From positions 1-64,000 of the forward strand of contig JAMXDE010000088.1 of NCBI GenBank assembly GCA_026770025.1: a stretch of 64,000 bases of DNA, in the 5' to 3' direction. Positions within the stretch are counted from its first letter, which is position 1. Every line of letters begins with the position of its first letter. Under the pieces are notes generated by a model. The model searched no databases and was not told the origin of the DNA. It saw only the letters and a list, made by a program, of their open reading frames with translations. The stretch is from Craspedostauros australis. Taxonomy: Eukaryota > Bacillariophyta > Bacillariophyceae > Mastogloiales > Achnanthaceae. The translations under genes were made by a program, and so were the position numbers. This document shows positions 1 to 11,282 of the stretch, one piece after another.

Positions 1-1605
1 GCGATGGCAATTGATGTTTTTGCATTTTTGGGTGTATGAGTTTGTGTTTGGCTTGCAACATCATGAGTGAGCTATGTTCCAACCATGTGTCAACCATGTG
101 GACAGTGTGTGCGGTGTTTGGAGTGTGTGCATGTGCTTGGGGTCGAGATTGGCCAGTTGTTGTTGTGGGTTGAGTGATGGCCATTCCTGTACAATGCATT
201 TTGGTAGAGTGAGTTTGTATATAGCTTGCAGAACTGTGTGTCAACCATGTGTCAACCATGTTGTCAGTGTGCAAGGTGGCTGGAGTGTGTGTATGGGACT
301 GTGACTACATATGGCTCAGTGTGAATTATGTGGTGGGTGATGGAAATGGCTGGTGCCTTGCATTTTGGACCTATCCGCAGCAATGAACCTTTATGTGTGA
401 GCCGTATGTGAGCCAGTGTTGAGCCATTTGTGAGCAGTGTGTGAGCAGTGTGTGAGTCATGTGGAGTCATGTGTGAGCTTGGTAGGACCAATGGGTTACC
501 TACTTGACAGTTGTTGGAAATCAAGGGTTATAGTCAGCATGAATCTAAGCTGTTTTTAGATCATCCCGTTTTAGAACTGTGAGCACATCCTCACTCTCAC
601 TCTCTTTCTCACTCTCTCTTTCAATTTCAATTTCATTGTTGGCGTTCTCTGTGGTGCCATAGCGAGGCATTGTTGTATTCCTGAACATATTCGATGTGTC
701 CTTGCTCATGCATCCTCCTGCACCTTCTATCATGCCCTCATCCTGATGCTTCATCGTCCGCATCTGCACACTTGTACCCTTCCACAATATGTGTGGTAGG
801 GGTCCACAGTCCTGCATGCTATCTTGTCATGTATTTCGGCTCTCGACCTCGTGACATCTCGTTTCCACTTGTTACGATTGGTGTCACCCTCGTGATGTCC
901 CAAACCTGCGGTCGTAGTGACCCTTTCTGAAGTTCCAAACCTGCAGTTGTTTTTGTCGTAGGGGGGGCGCATGCTGTCCCCCCAGATGGAATGAAGCTCT
1001 CGCCCACTGCCCTGCTGACGTCTTTGTTTGTGTCGTTGTCTTGTTTGGGTTAGTGTCAGGACATCCTGTCGAGCGTCATCATGGTTGTTCTTGATTCATG
1101 AGGACGGGCTGTTTTTTCCTGGTTCACGAGTGTGATGAGTAGGACTCGAATGTGTGATGGATAGTGGACAATCATGTGATGAATAATGTCCAAGGTGTGA
1201 TGAATAGTCTCTGAACATGTGACGAATAATCCTTGGGAGGTGCAGCAATCATGGCCTTTGAGTTGAACGCTGTCTGTCATCGTTTGTAAGAAGAGAAGGG
1301 TACAACGAGGAATGCAGGTTTGAGTAGTAGTGTTCATCACAGTGTTCAAATGAGTGCTATTGGGATGGTTGTTGAGGCATGCTTGCATGTACAACCATGT
1401 CAATCCATGCTTGTTAAGTATTGGTTTGATGTCATGCACAGACTATGATTTGGCATATAGGTGTTGGCCCTTATGTAGCGAATGCTATCACGAGTGTGGC
1501 TTCTGCCTTCCAACATCAAATCAGTCCACCAGTTTGCACTGGATATTGATGACCCATTCCAAACTGTTTTTGGGCACTTCTTGATTCCCCCAATAGTACC
1601 ACCCA
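1..1605. other. Block head, no gene recognised
   Basis: About 1.6 kb lying 3' of the YR relic. Positions 1-540 are GT-rich with variants of the words gtgagcagtgtgtgagc and caaccatgtgtcaacc, and are related to 17,612-18,170 and 42,890-43,690. Positions 540-1,600 are less repetitive. A minus-strand frame at 545-817 has a run of alternating E, S, R and K, but the frame is not kept in copy 2 (one-base difference near 695), so I do not call it a gene. Confidence 0.6.
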
Positions 1606-3129
1606 TCACATGGAGGTGGTGTAAGCGTAGAAACGGTTCGGACAAGCAGATCGAATTGGGCATAGTGGAATCGCATGTTGGTTTCGTTTCTCCGTCCTCC
1701 TCCTGGTCCTGGTTTCTCCCAACATTGACCAGTTTGGTGTCACCTTTCGCTCACCTTTTGCTCCAGAGCGCGTGTGTCCGAGGCTTGCCTGAAAGATTGA
1801 AAACAGTGGTAGCTTTCGCGTAGCTTGGATGCATTGGTGATGTCAGGAGAAACAACCCTTGGTTGGTCTCCCATATACCCTCCAAGACATCATGGAGTGC
1901 ATCGTTGAGATCTTTTGGAGTGTAGAGGGTACCTTGTTTCAATGAAATCGCGGGACCGTGATATGTGTTGCGACTTCTGCTTCACACTCAGGGGTGTGTT
2001 GATGATGCCTTGGACGTTGATACCCGATTTGGTTCGCTTGGATAGAGGGATGATATGTTTGTATGACTGATGTTTGCCTTTGAATTTGCCTTGTAGTAGT
2101 ACAATGGTGATATGGTCGTCTGGCTTTTGGCATGATTGTTCCTTGATGGTGGCCCTGGGGTCCAACATCTGTGCCTCAGAACCCCAAAGAGATATGGTGT
2201 AGGATAACATAGCACAGGTCATGAAGCAGCCCATCGATGTTGTTCTGGGGTTGTTGTGTTCACATTCGTCGAATTGTTGTTGTGCCATGTCCAAGATTGC
2301 CAATACAAGTGCTGTGGAGAAGCCTTTGTTGGGTCTCCAGTCCTGTCCCATTCAGTGTCAACAGCCCTCGTTGAACCTGGAGAACCAGAAGGAGCCACAT
2401 GGGTCATGAGCGATCCATTGGTACTTATCATTCTGATTGCCCATGCTCAATGATTGTTGTGTGGAGGCAGCTGACGCGCGAACTTGGTTGGAGTAGGTGG
2501 CACGCAATTTGCGGATAGTGTCGTACTGGATGTGAGTTTTGGAGTATTGTCCCGGTTTCAGCAACGCGAGTACCATTAGAATGGCCACTTGATAACTGCA
2601 ATGGTCGTATGCGGGTAGCGGACCTTTGGCTTCGAATGGTCCCTCCAGACCGAGTTCTTGTGCTTCCTTAATCATCTGTTTGGCTCTGCTGGTGTTCGCC
2701 TTGGCGGTGGTGGAGGCTCGACTCCAGAAAGCATCCAGATTGACTCTCCGGATGGCACCCATAATCCGTTTGTCAACAGCGTTGAGTGTGATGGGTTGTC
2801 TGTGCTTCAGCTTGACAAATATGCAATAATCGCGCTCGAAAGGAATCAGTAGGTGGTCACCATCGCGTGCTTGGCTGTATGCTGCACGATCAACGCTTCT
2901 GGCACCCCAGCTGATCAACATTCTCTTGTCCAGATCGCTTGCGTTTTGTGTTGCCGTCTTGAAGATGGAAGTGATGAAAGCCAAGGTGGTTGTCCGAAGT
3001 ATAGCAATAGCACCTGCCACACCACATATTTCGGCATGCTGGAAAACTGCCGATGCTCCAGTAGAAATTAACACAAAAGATGCCCTCTGTCCAGGTTCGG
3101 AGTCTTGAACATCTTCGACGCGTCTCTTT
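1606..3129 (-). pseudogene. Crypton-like tyrosine recombinase relic, copy 1 (distal part of RT/YR chimera)
   Basis: Minus-strand relic of a YR-like protein of a family I recognise from protist and fungal genomes. The N-terminal segment contains YDTIRKLRATYSNQVRA and NDPCGSFWFxRF-type words. The central part starts at MGQDWRPNK (just below 2,351) and contains LSYTISLWGSEAQMLD. The last exon-like stretch contains H-C-F-Q then SDTRALE (1,770-1,808) and ends in MRFHYAQFDLLV...FLRYTTSM with a stop at 1,606-1,608. The tyrosine of HYA (1,662-1,664) is the likely nucleophile. Two TGA codons (2,352-2,354 and 2,358-2,360) flank a single His codon just before MGQDW. An extra base near 1,965 and two near 1,624-1,638 break the frame relative to copy 2. 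Upstream it is joined in frame to an RT fragment at ~3,130. It is inactive as it stands. Confidence 0.75.
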
Positions 3130-4471
3130 CGCCTGTCCAGAGCAATGAGGCGGCATGGCATCATGGCGCGGTAGGCAGCCCATGGAGGATGGGAGTTGGA
3201 GAGCCAGTTGGTCCAAGCAGCAACCTCCTTGCGGAGATGCTTGGACTTGCTGCCAAAACCGCAGGAACCAGTTTCCCAGATGGACAGCATCAAGACCGCC
3301 TGGACCGGACCAGCCTCCCCGGAGAGTTTGCAAGCAACTGATCCAACCACCTCATTTGGTGATCTTGACAGGGACAGGGGTGGGAGCAGGACCGTCATAT
3401 GGCTCGAATGCTCTTGTCCCGTTGCCACTGATGTCAGGATCACGTATGACATGACAGGATGCCTGAGTCTCAGTGTCTCCTCCACGGGCAGACCAGACTT
3501 GGTGTCGATTTCTGCTGGCAAGAGGAGATCACCACCTTCACAAGATGTGTGTGAAGGTGCGAACCGCAGCATATGCAGACAACCAGAGAGAACCTTTGAC
3601 TTGAAGGCACGGGCATGTGGCGCATCGTTGCGGGTGCCACCAGATAGAATGGCATGCTGGCGCAGCTCTGGCTCGGTGGCCTCGACCAGCATGGCAAACT
3701 TGCTGGTCTCCCACAAATCCATGCAAGAGGGCAGCCACTTCCGGACATTGCTGCGGCCACACACACCAGGGGTGGTCTGGAGAGCCACTGCCGCAGGCAA
3801 CAGCAGTTTCTCTGAGTTCCACAGCCAGTCGCGAATCCCCCTGAGCTCCAGAGAGAGAGAGAGGAGGTGAAGGAATCTGTGACCAATGCAACAATGTGGG
3901 ACCAAGTATTGTTGTGGGAGAATGCAACGACGATGCAAGCCCAGCACTGCTGCCACACAGCATCTCCGCCAACACCACCATGGAGGTGGGAGCCGTCATT
4001 GTTGTCATTGTTGTGGGCGTGGTCGCCGTACACCTGATCCAGCTCGACATCTGCAGGAGGTACGGAATAGCCAGGGAGATCTGCACCCTTGTCAGGAGTC
4101 ACAACGTTGTCAGGAGCGAGCACAGGCCCATCATAGCAACGGAGAGGCTCTGGCAGTGGTGGCAGCCTTGGATCGAGCAGGATTGGATCCCTCAGGTGCA
4201 GGAGGGACCTCCACATAGAGTCAGTGGGAACAGGAGCGGCTGTTGGCACCGCGGCTGCCTCAGGGACAGGTGGAGGAGGGGGCGTGAGCTGCTGGGGGGG
4301 AGCAGCAGTATCAGCATCAGTGGTCTGGTTGGTGGCACCACAATTGCCTGTGTCGTTGGCATTGTTGGCACCATCACAGCAGCTATCATTGTTGATGACA
4401 ATGCCACTGTTGGCAGCACCACTGCAGTATGGATTCACCACAGCAGGATGGGCAGGAAGGAAGGAAGGCAT
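3130..4471 (-). pseudogene. Reverse transcriptase N-terminal half, copy 1 (proximal part of RT/YR chimera)
   Basis: Relic of the N-terminal region and first RT motif of a non-LTR-like RT family whose C-terminal half survives only in the third copy at 53.5-56.6 kb. Visible words are TTPGVCGRSNVRKWLP, TEPELRQHAILSGGTRNDAPHARAF, KVLSGCLHMLRFA, KLSGEAGP, then LSNSHPPWAAYRAMMPCRLIALD, after which RT homology stops at ~3,130. The expected GPGGLDAVHLGNWFLRF reads only in another frame (3,255-3,312), so two compensating indels are fixed here and in the other copies. The first ATG is at 4,469-4,471, only six bases from the satellite monomer. A one-base loss near 3,920 splits the frame in this copy. 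The N-terminal ~150 residues are low-complexity (P, N, A). Confidence 0.75.
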
Positions 4472-4476
4472 ATCAT

Positions 4477-4660
4477 GATCAGTCTTTGAGTGTGGCAGTA
4501 GCAATGAGCATCATGGAGTTGGCAGCCATATGTGCCACGCTCCTGCCATGTCATGCGTGGTGTGGGACGTCTCCTGCCGTTGTTGGATGTGTGACTACAG
4601 CGATCAGAGGTGTTGAGAGAGAGAGAGAGAGAGAGAGAAGCCGGAAGTGGCTGAAAGTGT
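4477..4660 (+). repeat. Single ~195-bp-type satellite monomer at RT 5' end, copy 1
   Basis: Starts gatcagtctttgagtgtgg and continues gagcatcatggag, then gttgttggatgtgtgac, then ggtgttgagagagag. This is the same word order as the last monomer of the array at 15,965-16,130. It abuts the RT relic directly at 4,471-4,477, and the same junction is present at 22,083-22,089 and 56,624-56,630. Confidence 0.8.
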
Positions 4661-5145
4661 GTGTTGTGTGGCAAGTGATGGCAATTTCTGTACATTGCAT
4701 TTTTGGGTGTGTGAGATGTGTGTGTGTGTGGCTTGCATAACGACATGTGAACCGTGCTGACAGTGTTCAAGGAATGTGGGGTGTGTCAATGGGCTGTGTC
4801 CATGGGCTGTGTCCATGGGCTGTGTCCATGGGCTGTGGATGGATATTGGCCAGTGTTTGCTTTTGTGTGATGTGTGGTGATTGATGGCCGTTGCTGTGCA
4901 TTCCATTTGAGCGTACAAGTTGTGTATGGCTAATGGAATTGTAATGAGAGTATGTCAGCCGTTTCACAGTGTGTTCCAACTATGTGTGTGAGTGTGTGCG
5001 AGTGTGTGCGAGTGTGTGCGAGTGTGTGCAAGTGTGTGCGAGTGTGTGCGAGTGTGTGCGAGTGTGTGTGAGTGTCTGAGATGGATATCGGACAGTGTTT
5101 TTGTGTGGTGACTGATGGTAATTTCTGTTCACTGCATGTTTGGGT
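4661..5145. repeat. GT-rich tract with 15-bp and 10-bp tandem repeats, copy 1
   Basis: At ~4,790-4,840 a 15-bp unit, GGGCTGTGTCCATGG, is repeated about four times. At ~4,984-5,075 a 10-bp unit, GAGTGTGTGC, is repeated about nine times with one variant. No coding content. Confidence 0.85.
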
Positions 5146-6465
5146 GTTAGGGTGCTAGGGTGCAATGAATTTCTATCAAGGGTTAGGTTAGGCGATACTT
5201 GCAGGAGTCAGTTGCGCGGTTGGGGGTGGGGTATAGGAATAGATATCGGCCAATGTGTGTTAATGTGTGATTAATTTGTATCAAGGGTTAATGTGTGATG
5301 AATTTGTATCAAGGGTTAGGTTAGGCGATACTTGCAGGAGTCAGTTGCGCGGTTGGGGGTGGGGTATAGGAATAGAAATCAGCCAATGTGTGTTGTATGG
5401 TGAGTGATGGCAAGGGTTAATGGGTGATGAATATGTATCAAGGGTTAGGTTGCGCGCTACTTTTAGGAGTTAGTTGCATGGTTGGGGGTGGGGTATAGGA
5501 ATAGATTTTGGCCTATATGTGTGGTATGGTGAGTGATGGTAAGGGTCAGGGTGTTCTGAATTTGTATCAAGGGTTAGTATGTGATGAATTTGTATCAAGG
5601 GTTAGTTTGGGCAATACTTGTAGCAGTTAGTTGGTTGGTTGGGGGTGGGGTATAGGAATAGATATTGGCCAATGTGTGTTGTTTGGTGAGTGCTGGCAAG
5701 AGTTAGGGTGTTAATGTGTGATGAATAAGTATCAAGGGTTAATCTGTGATGAATTTGTATCAAGGGTTGCGTCGGCAATACTTTTAGGAGTTAGTTGCGT
5801 GGTTGGGGGTGGGGTATAGGAATAGAAATCAGCCAATGTGTGTTGTTTGGTGAGTGATGGTAAGGGTTAGGGTGTTAGGGTGTTAATGTGTGATGAATTG
5901 TATCAAGGGTTAATGTGTGATGAACTTGTATCAAGGGTTAGTTTGGGCAATACTTTCAGGAGTTAGTTGGGTGGTTGGGGGTGGGGTATAGGAATAGATA
6001 TCGGCCAATGTGTGTTGTGCCATGAGTGACGGAAAGGGTCAGGGTGTTATGAATTTGTATCAAGGGTTAGTATGTGATGAATTTGTATCAAGGGTTAGTT
6101 AGGGCAATACTTGTAGCAGTTAGTTGGTTGGTTGGGGGTGGGGTATAGGAATAGATATTGGCCAATGTGTGTTGTTTGGTGAGTGATGGCAAGAGTTAGG
6201 GTGTTAATGTGTGATGAATAAGTATCAAGGGTTAATCTGTGATGAATTTGTATCAAGGGTTGCGTCGGCAATACTTTTAGGAGTTAGTTGCATGGTTGGG
6301 GGTGGGGTATAGGAATAGAAATCAGCCAATGTGTGTTGTTTGGTGAGTGATGAACTTGTATCAAGGGCTAGGGTGTTAATGTGTGATGAATTTGTATCAA
6401 GGATGAATGGGTGATGAATTTGTATCAGTTAGGGTTAGTTGGGGCAATACTTGCAGTAGTTAGTG
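5146..6465 (+). repeat. ~150-bp satellite array, copy 1
   Basis: Eight occurrences of ggggtataggaatag spaced 129-169 bp apart. Each unit carries tgtgatgaatttgtatcaag followed by ggttag, then ggcaatact, then gttagttg and a G-rich tract (ggttgggggtgggg). Short TTAGGG-like runs (gttagggtgttaggg) occur inside the units. Unit length varies because the tgtgatgaa...caagggtta submodule is present one to three times. Confidence 0.9.
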
Positions 6466-6696
6466 TCAGTATCGTGAGAGAGTGATGTGTGTGCTTTGGT
6501 GCTAATGATGGATTTATGGCCACAGAATGGTGATGACTTTTGTTGTGTTCGCTGCTGCTGATGATGACGTCTGTCATCGTACGGGTGTACAGATGCCTCC
6601 CCCCCCCCCCACACACACACGCACTAGCGTAAGCTAGCGAAAAGAATCGACTCTGTTGTAGAGAAGACAGGCATCACCACACTCCATGGGGAGCAC
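6466..6696 (-). other. Copia 3' flank with candidate polypurine tract, copy 1
   Basis: Read on the minus strand, 85-105 bases after the pol stop there is a run of twelve G followed by AGG (about 6,597-6,611), then TGTACACCCG. This is the expected place and composition for a polypurine tract followed by the start of a 3' LTR. I find no second copy of TGTACACCCG beyond the gag end, so the LTR assignment is weak. A short palindrome ctagc-gtaa-gctag lies at ~6,626-6,640. Confidence 0.4.
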
Positions 6697-8549
6697 TCAC
6701 TGGTGAACGTAGAAAGGCGGTATGCGTCCCATGAGCAGATCCGTATGCCAATAGAACAGAACCACTGGCGTCTGTTTGGTGCACACGTCTGAAGCATTGA
6801 GGTCCGAAGGCACGTTGGTTATCAGGATAAGATCTCTGTCCACCCAATCGCTGACGGCAAATGTGCGTATGTCAATGTGCCTGGAGTTCCGTGTCGGCTG
6901 GTTGGCGTTAACCATCATTCTCGCACCTCGATTGTCCTTGTAGATGAGCGTTGCATGCTTCTGCGCAACGCCAATCTCATCAAGAATAGACCGAAGCCAG
7001 AGTGCCATCTTTCCAGCATCGCTGGCGGCAAGGAACTCGACCTCGGATGTGCTGAGAGAGACAGTAGGCTGCACTCGAGTCTTCCATGCGACAGCTGCGC
7101 CACCTAGAAGGAAAGCAATGCTGCTGGTAGACCGACGATGCTTGGTGTCGGCACCCCAATCAGCATCCATGTAGGCATACAGAGAAGTTGCCTGGATAGT
7201 AGCCTGATCCGTCGTGTTGTGACGCTTGTCGTCAGCAGGGGACAGCTGTCGCGGGTTGGGAACATCCGCAAGCTGCATGAGAGGGGACTGTCGCCAATAT
7301 GTGACACCAAACTCCCTGGTGGCCGCAATGTACCAAAAAAGATACTTGACGGCTTCGTAGTGTGCACGTGCAGGGTTCATGGAGAACTGACTCAGCTTGA
7401 CCACCGGGAACGATATGTCAGACCGACACGAAACCATGGCCCATGTAAGCTCGCCAATGGCCTGTCGGTAGTTGAAGAACTCGGACTGCAGACGTTGCCG
7501 CTCGGTATCTGAGTCAGGCAGAACAGCCTGATCCAACTGGCGCACGTGCCCATTATCCGCTCGCATGGGGAGGCGTTGCGAAGACTTCAGCCCTTGCCAA
7601 TCGTGCCGTTCCAGCACCTTGTCAATGTAGGTAGAGCAGTGCACCGTCGTGTGCCGCCGCGCCTGGATGAGATCCAGTCCATTGTAATGTGCGAAGAGAC
7701 CGTGCCGAGTGATGGGCTGATTCAGACGAGCATTGAGCATGTCACAGAATCTTGTGTACGAAGCCTCATCGCGTGCTGCCACTGCAAAATCATCCACCTG
7801 CCGAAGTACGTAGACTTTGTTCTGGCACAGCTCACCAGTGTACAAACACGGCGCTTGCGTAGTGGCAGTGAAGCCCATGTCCTTGAGAAGGCGGTTGACA
7901 TGTAGACTCCACTGTCTGGGCGCTTCAGGATGGCCCTGGAGATTATTGAGAACGGGTACCACCACGTGTCGGTCCAGAACTTTGCCATACTTGTGTTGCC
8001 ACCAGTTGCAAAATTGATCATCCGCCCGCATGTAGTATCTCTGCGCACTGGCAGGCGCCTCCGCAATGCATTGGCAACGTCAGCTCCATACACCAGCAGT
8101 CCTTGCACTGCAGCAATGGCAACGAGGATGCGAAACTCGGTGAGGTCTGGGGTCGCCGCGTAGGTGTGACCAAAGACGCGTACACTGCCACCATGGGTTG
8201 ATCCATCGCACATGGCGCGAGCTTTCTTGCGGTTGTTCTCATGTGCCTTGATGACATAGACCCAGACCCAGTCGAAGATTGCCACATCCCGCGGTGGCTC
8301 AATAGGATCGCCAAACATGCCTTGATGTTGGTATTGATCCAGCTGCTTGTACTCCGCCTGTTGCCACTCGTCCCAATCGTCGCGTTGAAGAAGATGTCGC
8401 TGAGTTAGCTTGGGCGGTGCATCCAAAGGATGCGCCATTGGCAATATCGCTGAGAATGGACCCCACGTGCCGAAGTTGATCAAAATACAGCTGCGGGACG
8501 CCATGCTGCGTGAGAGAATTGCGAATATCATCAAAGGCGAACACAGCAT
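6697..8549 (-). pseudogene. pol: Copia RT and RNase H domains, copy 1
   Basis: Reverse transcriptase and RNase H of a Ty1/copia element, which copy element RNA into DNA and degrade the template. RT begins around DWDEWQQAEYKQLDQYQHQG with MFGDP, and reads through VWVYVIKAHE to YGADVANA near 8,075. There one base of the expected Phe codon is missing, and the frame resumes as EAPASAQRYYMRADDQF, so the enzyme is split. The catalytic VDD box (RQVDDFAVA, 7,781-7,800) is intact, as are the RNase H residues in YMDADWG (~7,160), STSEVEFLA (~7,035) and YKDNRGARM (~6,926). The stop is at 6,697. The one-base loss is also in copy 2, so the element was dead before the block was duplicated. Confidence 0.9.
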
Positions 8550-10645
8550 CGCATGCGTCCCGACCCTGCTGACGGGGCATCACGTATGGCCTGCACGACA
8601 TCCTGCACAGAGTAAATCTCACGCGCGTCAATGGCGAGTAGATACAACCCCTTGAGTCTGGACCTCCACCTTGGGATGCGCGCCGAAACCGAGCCGGGCT
8701 TGCACACCTTGAGCTGCAATCTGCCGCATAGCTCATCATGTTGGAACTCCAGACCTGCGGTGGGATCGTCGCCGGAAAGGACGAGGCGCTGTTGAAACGC
8801 TCGCTCGTACGGATCTCCTGTCATGTGAACGATATTGGGACTCTCGACTCCATCAGTAGAGCACGCTGCCGCCACTGCATGTAGAGCATTGTCATCATAC
8901 GTGACAGGGCGGGCGCACTCGACCGGAAGACTCATGTCACTGGCCTTGGCTTTCATGGGATCTGGGAGTTGTTCATCGGTGCCTCCATGATCCAGCTGGA
9001 GCCCGAGATCAAAAAGGAGTTGCGGCTCCAGCGGACGTTCATGAGCAGAGAAGTGCGCCTCATCAAAGATGAGATTGCCTGCCGATTTGATGCGCCCTGA
9101 ATCCAAGTCGTAGTAGTCATGGATCGTGGGTGTCGCAGTGTAGCCGACAAAAATGCCATCGTACGTGTGGACGTCCAGTTTCGCGGCTGGATACCCCGGT
9201 TTGCGTACAATCACTCTGGAGCCGAACACGTGCAGGTGTCGAAGATTGGGTTGGACACCATGTTGGAGCTGGTATGGAGTGGTGTCGATGCTCGAATGCC
9301 ACAACCGATTCTTGATGTACACCACATGAGTAAGGGCACGTGCCCAGAACTTGGGATGCAACCCTGAAGCATACAGCAGCGACCTCGTCATCACACCGAA
9401 CGTCCGATTGAGCCGCTTGACTTTGCCATTCATCCATGAGCACCCAGCCCTGGTGAGCTCAAGAGTGTGGCCGGCCGATTGGATGGCGGTTTGGAAAGCA
9501 CCAGACCGCGCGAGCTCGCCTCCAGAGTCCACTCTCACCGCCTCGCAACCGTCTTTGCATCCAAATTCCCGAAGGAGGTTGGTAAAGATGTTCACAGGCA
9601 GAGACCTGGTCTTGGTAGGAAATACCCAGGTGTACCTGGTGTAGGCATCAGTGACAAGGGGATATGAAGTGAAGCCTTCAATGGACTACACCACCCGATG
9701 TGTCTTGGTGGAATTGCGGGACGAGTCTCTGCCATAGTGCTGGTCCAACGACCGCATGAATCCGTAGTCAGCATGGAAGTGAGCACCAGCAATGGGTATC
9801 GGATCGGAATCCGTATGCCCTCGAGTGGCCTTGATCCGCCGGGCTTGGTCGCACACGGAACAGTGTCGCAACGGATGCGTGCCCTTGGCAAGGCCACTGG
9901 GTACACCGGAGCAGTGCGCTGGCAGCTGTTGCAGTTGATGCATGCCAGCATTCCCGAGCCTCATGTGCCAAAGCTCCGCTTGCAGTGCCGATGAAGCGCT
10001 CTGCACAGCGAATGCCGCGGGTTGCACGCCATGCTCCGCTGCAAAGTAGTAGAGGCCGTTGTGCCGCCGCATGGATGTGCTCACGGAACCTGTCGGGCCC
10101 TGAAAGGTGAGGATCGCGCCGTTGGGGCTATCGTCCAGGACGTACCAATGGAACGGATTGTCCCCTTGCCGCACAATGGCCTGCGGAGAAATCAATGTCA
10201 CAGTGAGCTCTGGGCAATACAGTGTGACAGCCCGAATATGACTGCCATCGGAAATGGGGATTGCCAAGATGCCAATGCCAGGGCACATCATGCACGCAGC
10301 GCTCGCATTGGCGGCTGCCAGGGGCACCGGATTATCGTAGGACTGGCATGCCTGTATGATGGAGCGGTCGGGAGTAGCGCTGACGTTGGCACCGGGATCG
10401 CACTGTTCGATTCCATTGCTGGGGTCCCACAGGTGCACGTTGCTATCAACAACAGCAGCTGCACGCACCAGACACACCGGCAGTAGCTCGACACGCACCA
10501 TCTTGCAGGGTATTGTGTCGGGCGGTGCAGGTAGTGCAAGCAAGGATGCCTCATCGTGACGACGACCTGCAAGCACCCCGCTACCACGCGTGAGAGGATT
10601 CTGCTGCTCATCAGGGGTTGCACCTATCCCTGACCGGCAGACCAA
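8531..10645 (-). pseudogene. pol: Copia protease and integrase domains, copy 1
   Basis: Protease-like CDPGANVSAT box at ~10,374-10,403, where LDSGA-type or DGGAN-type boxes are usual. An HHCC integrase zinc finger follows (WHMRLGNAGMHQL ... CSVCDQ, ~9,970-9,846). The core has the first Asp in HADYGF (~9,770) and the second in VRVDSGGE (9,527-9,529). The third catalytic residue, expected as Glu in NGxxERLNR, is Lys (NGKVKRLNR, codon 9,416-9,418); it is one CpG transition from Glu. An in-frame TAG at 9,686-9,688 interrupts between the first and second Asp. The GKY/copia C-terminal region follows (YKNRLWHSS-type word IKNRLWHSS, then VFGSRVIV). Frame is lost around 8,560. Inactive. Confidence 0.88.
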
Positions 10646-11282
10646 AAATCCTGGTCCAAAGACTCCTCCACGTCGGGCGAAAGGAGCAAGTCGACCCAGT
10701 GCTCGTCACCACGGTCGCCAAAACGCTGGAGAGCACGCGCGGTGGCCTTGCGCTTGTCGCGGCTGAAGTGAGTGCGGAAATTGTTCTGGATGGTCTCAAC
10801 CTCCTTGGGGTGCTCTTGGATGTAGTGCTGCATGTGAGAAGCACGTCCAAAAGCCTTGCATGTGGCAGGGCCATGTCCCATGGAGCAACAAGCGGGGCAG
10901 AACGCATCAGGGTCTGGTTTGTAGAAAGCGTTGGTGGGGCGACGCGAACGCTCGCGATCGGAGCCACCCTCGTCCGGAACGAGTGCTGACGCGATGAGCC
11001 GTGGGCTGGACGCCGGCGGTCGGCACATCCAGGATCTCCTGCGCCATCTGCTCCACGTGAAGGTTGAAGGGGAGAGACTTTGGAGACGTGATGGTGCGCA
11101 GCATGGTACGATAGTGTTCCAATGAGTACCCGTGCCCGCAGAGCTCTTCGAGGAAGATACAACTGAGCTCCAGAGTGGACACAGTACACAGTGCGCTGGA
11201 ACACCAAGCCTTCGACGTGCTGGAAACCAAGGAGTCTGGTGGCAAAACCGGACACGGACCCATCAAAGCTGGGCACTTTGTG
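10624..11282 (-). pseudogene. gag: Copia gag remnant with zinc knuckle, copy 1
   Basis: Gag C-terminal part. It includes SPKSLPFNLHVEQMAQEILD, then a frame change, then a CX2CX4HX4C knuckle, CPACCSMGHGPATC (~10,857-10,899), and the acidic tail LLSPDVEESLDQDF before a stop at 10,624. Gag N-terminal sequence ends near 11,282, where a dispersed repeat shared with 34.7 and 36.0 kb begins, so the element is 5'-truncated and I see no 5' LTR or primer-binding site. Gag binds and packages element RNA in copia particles. Confidence 0.75.

Noticed and set aside
3196-3870. Plus-strand frame of 224 codons, kept in copy 2 (20,807-21,481)
   Set aside because: Antisense to the RT relic; conservation only reflects the duplication.
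6466-6596. Complete 3' LTR of the copia relic
   Set aside because: No matching 5' copy was found, so its limits cannot be set from this window.
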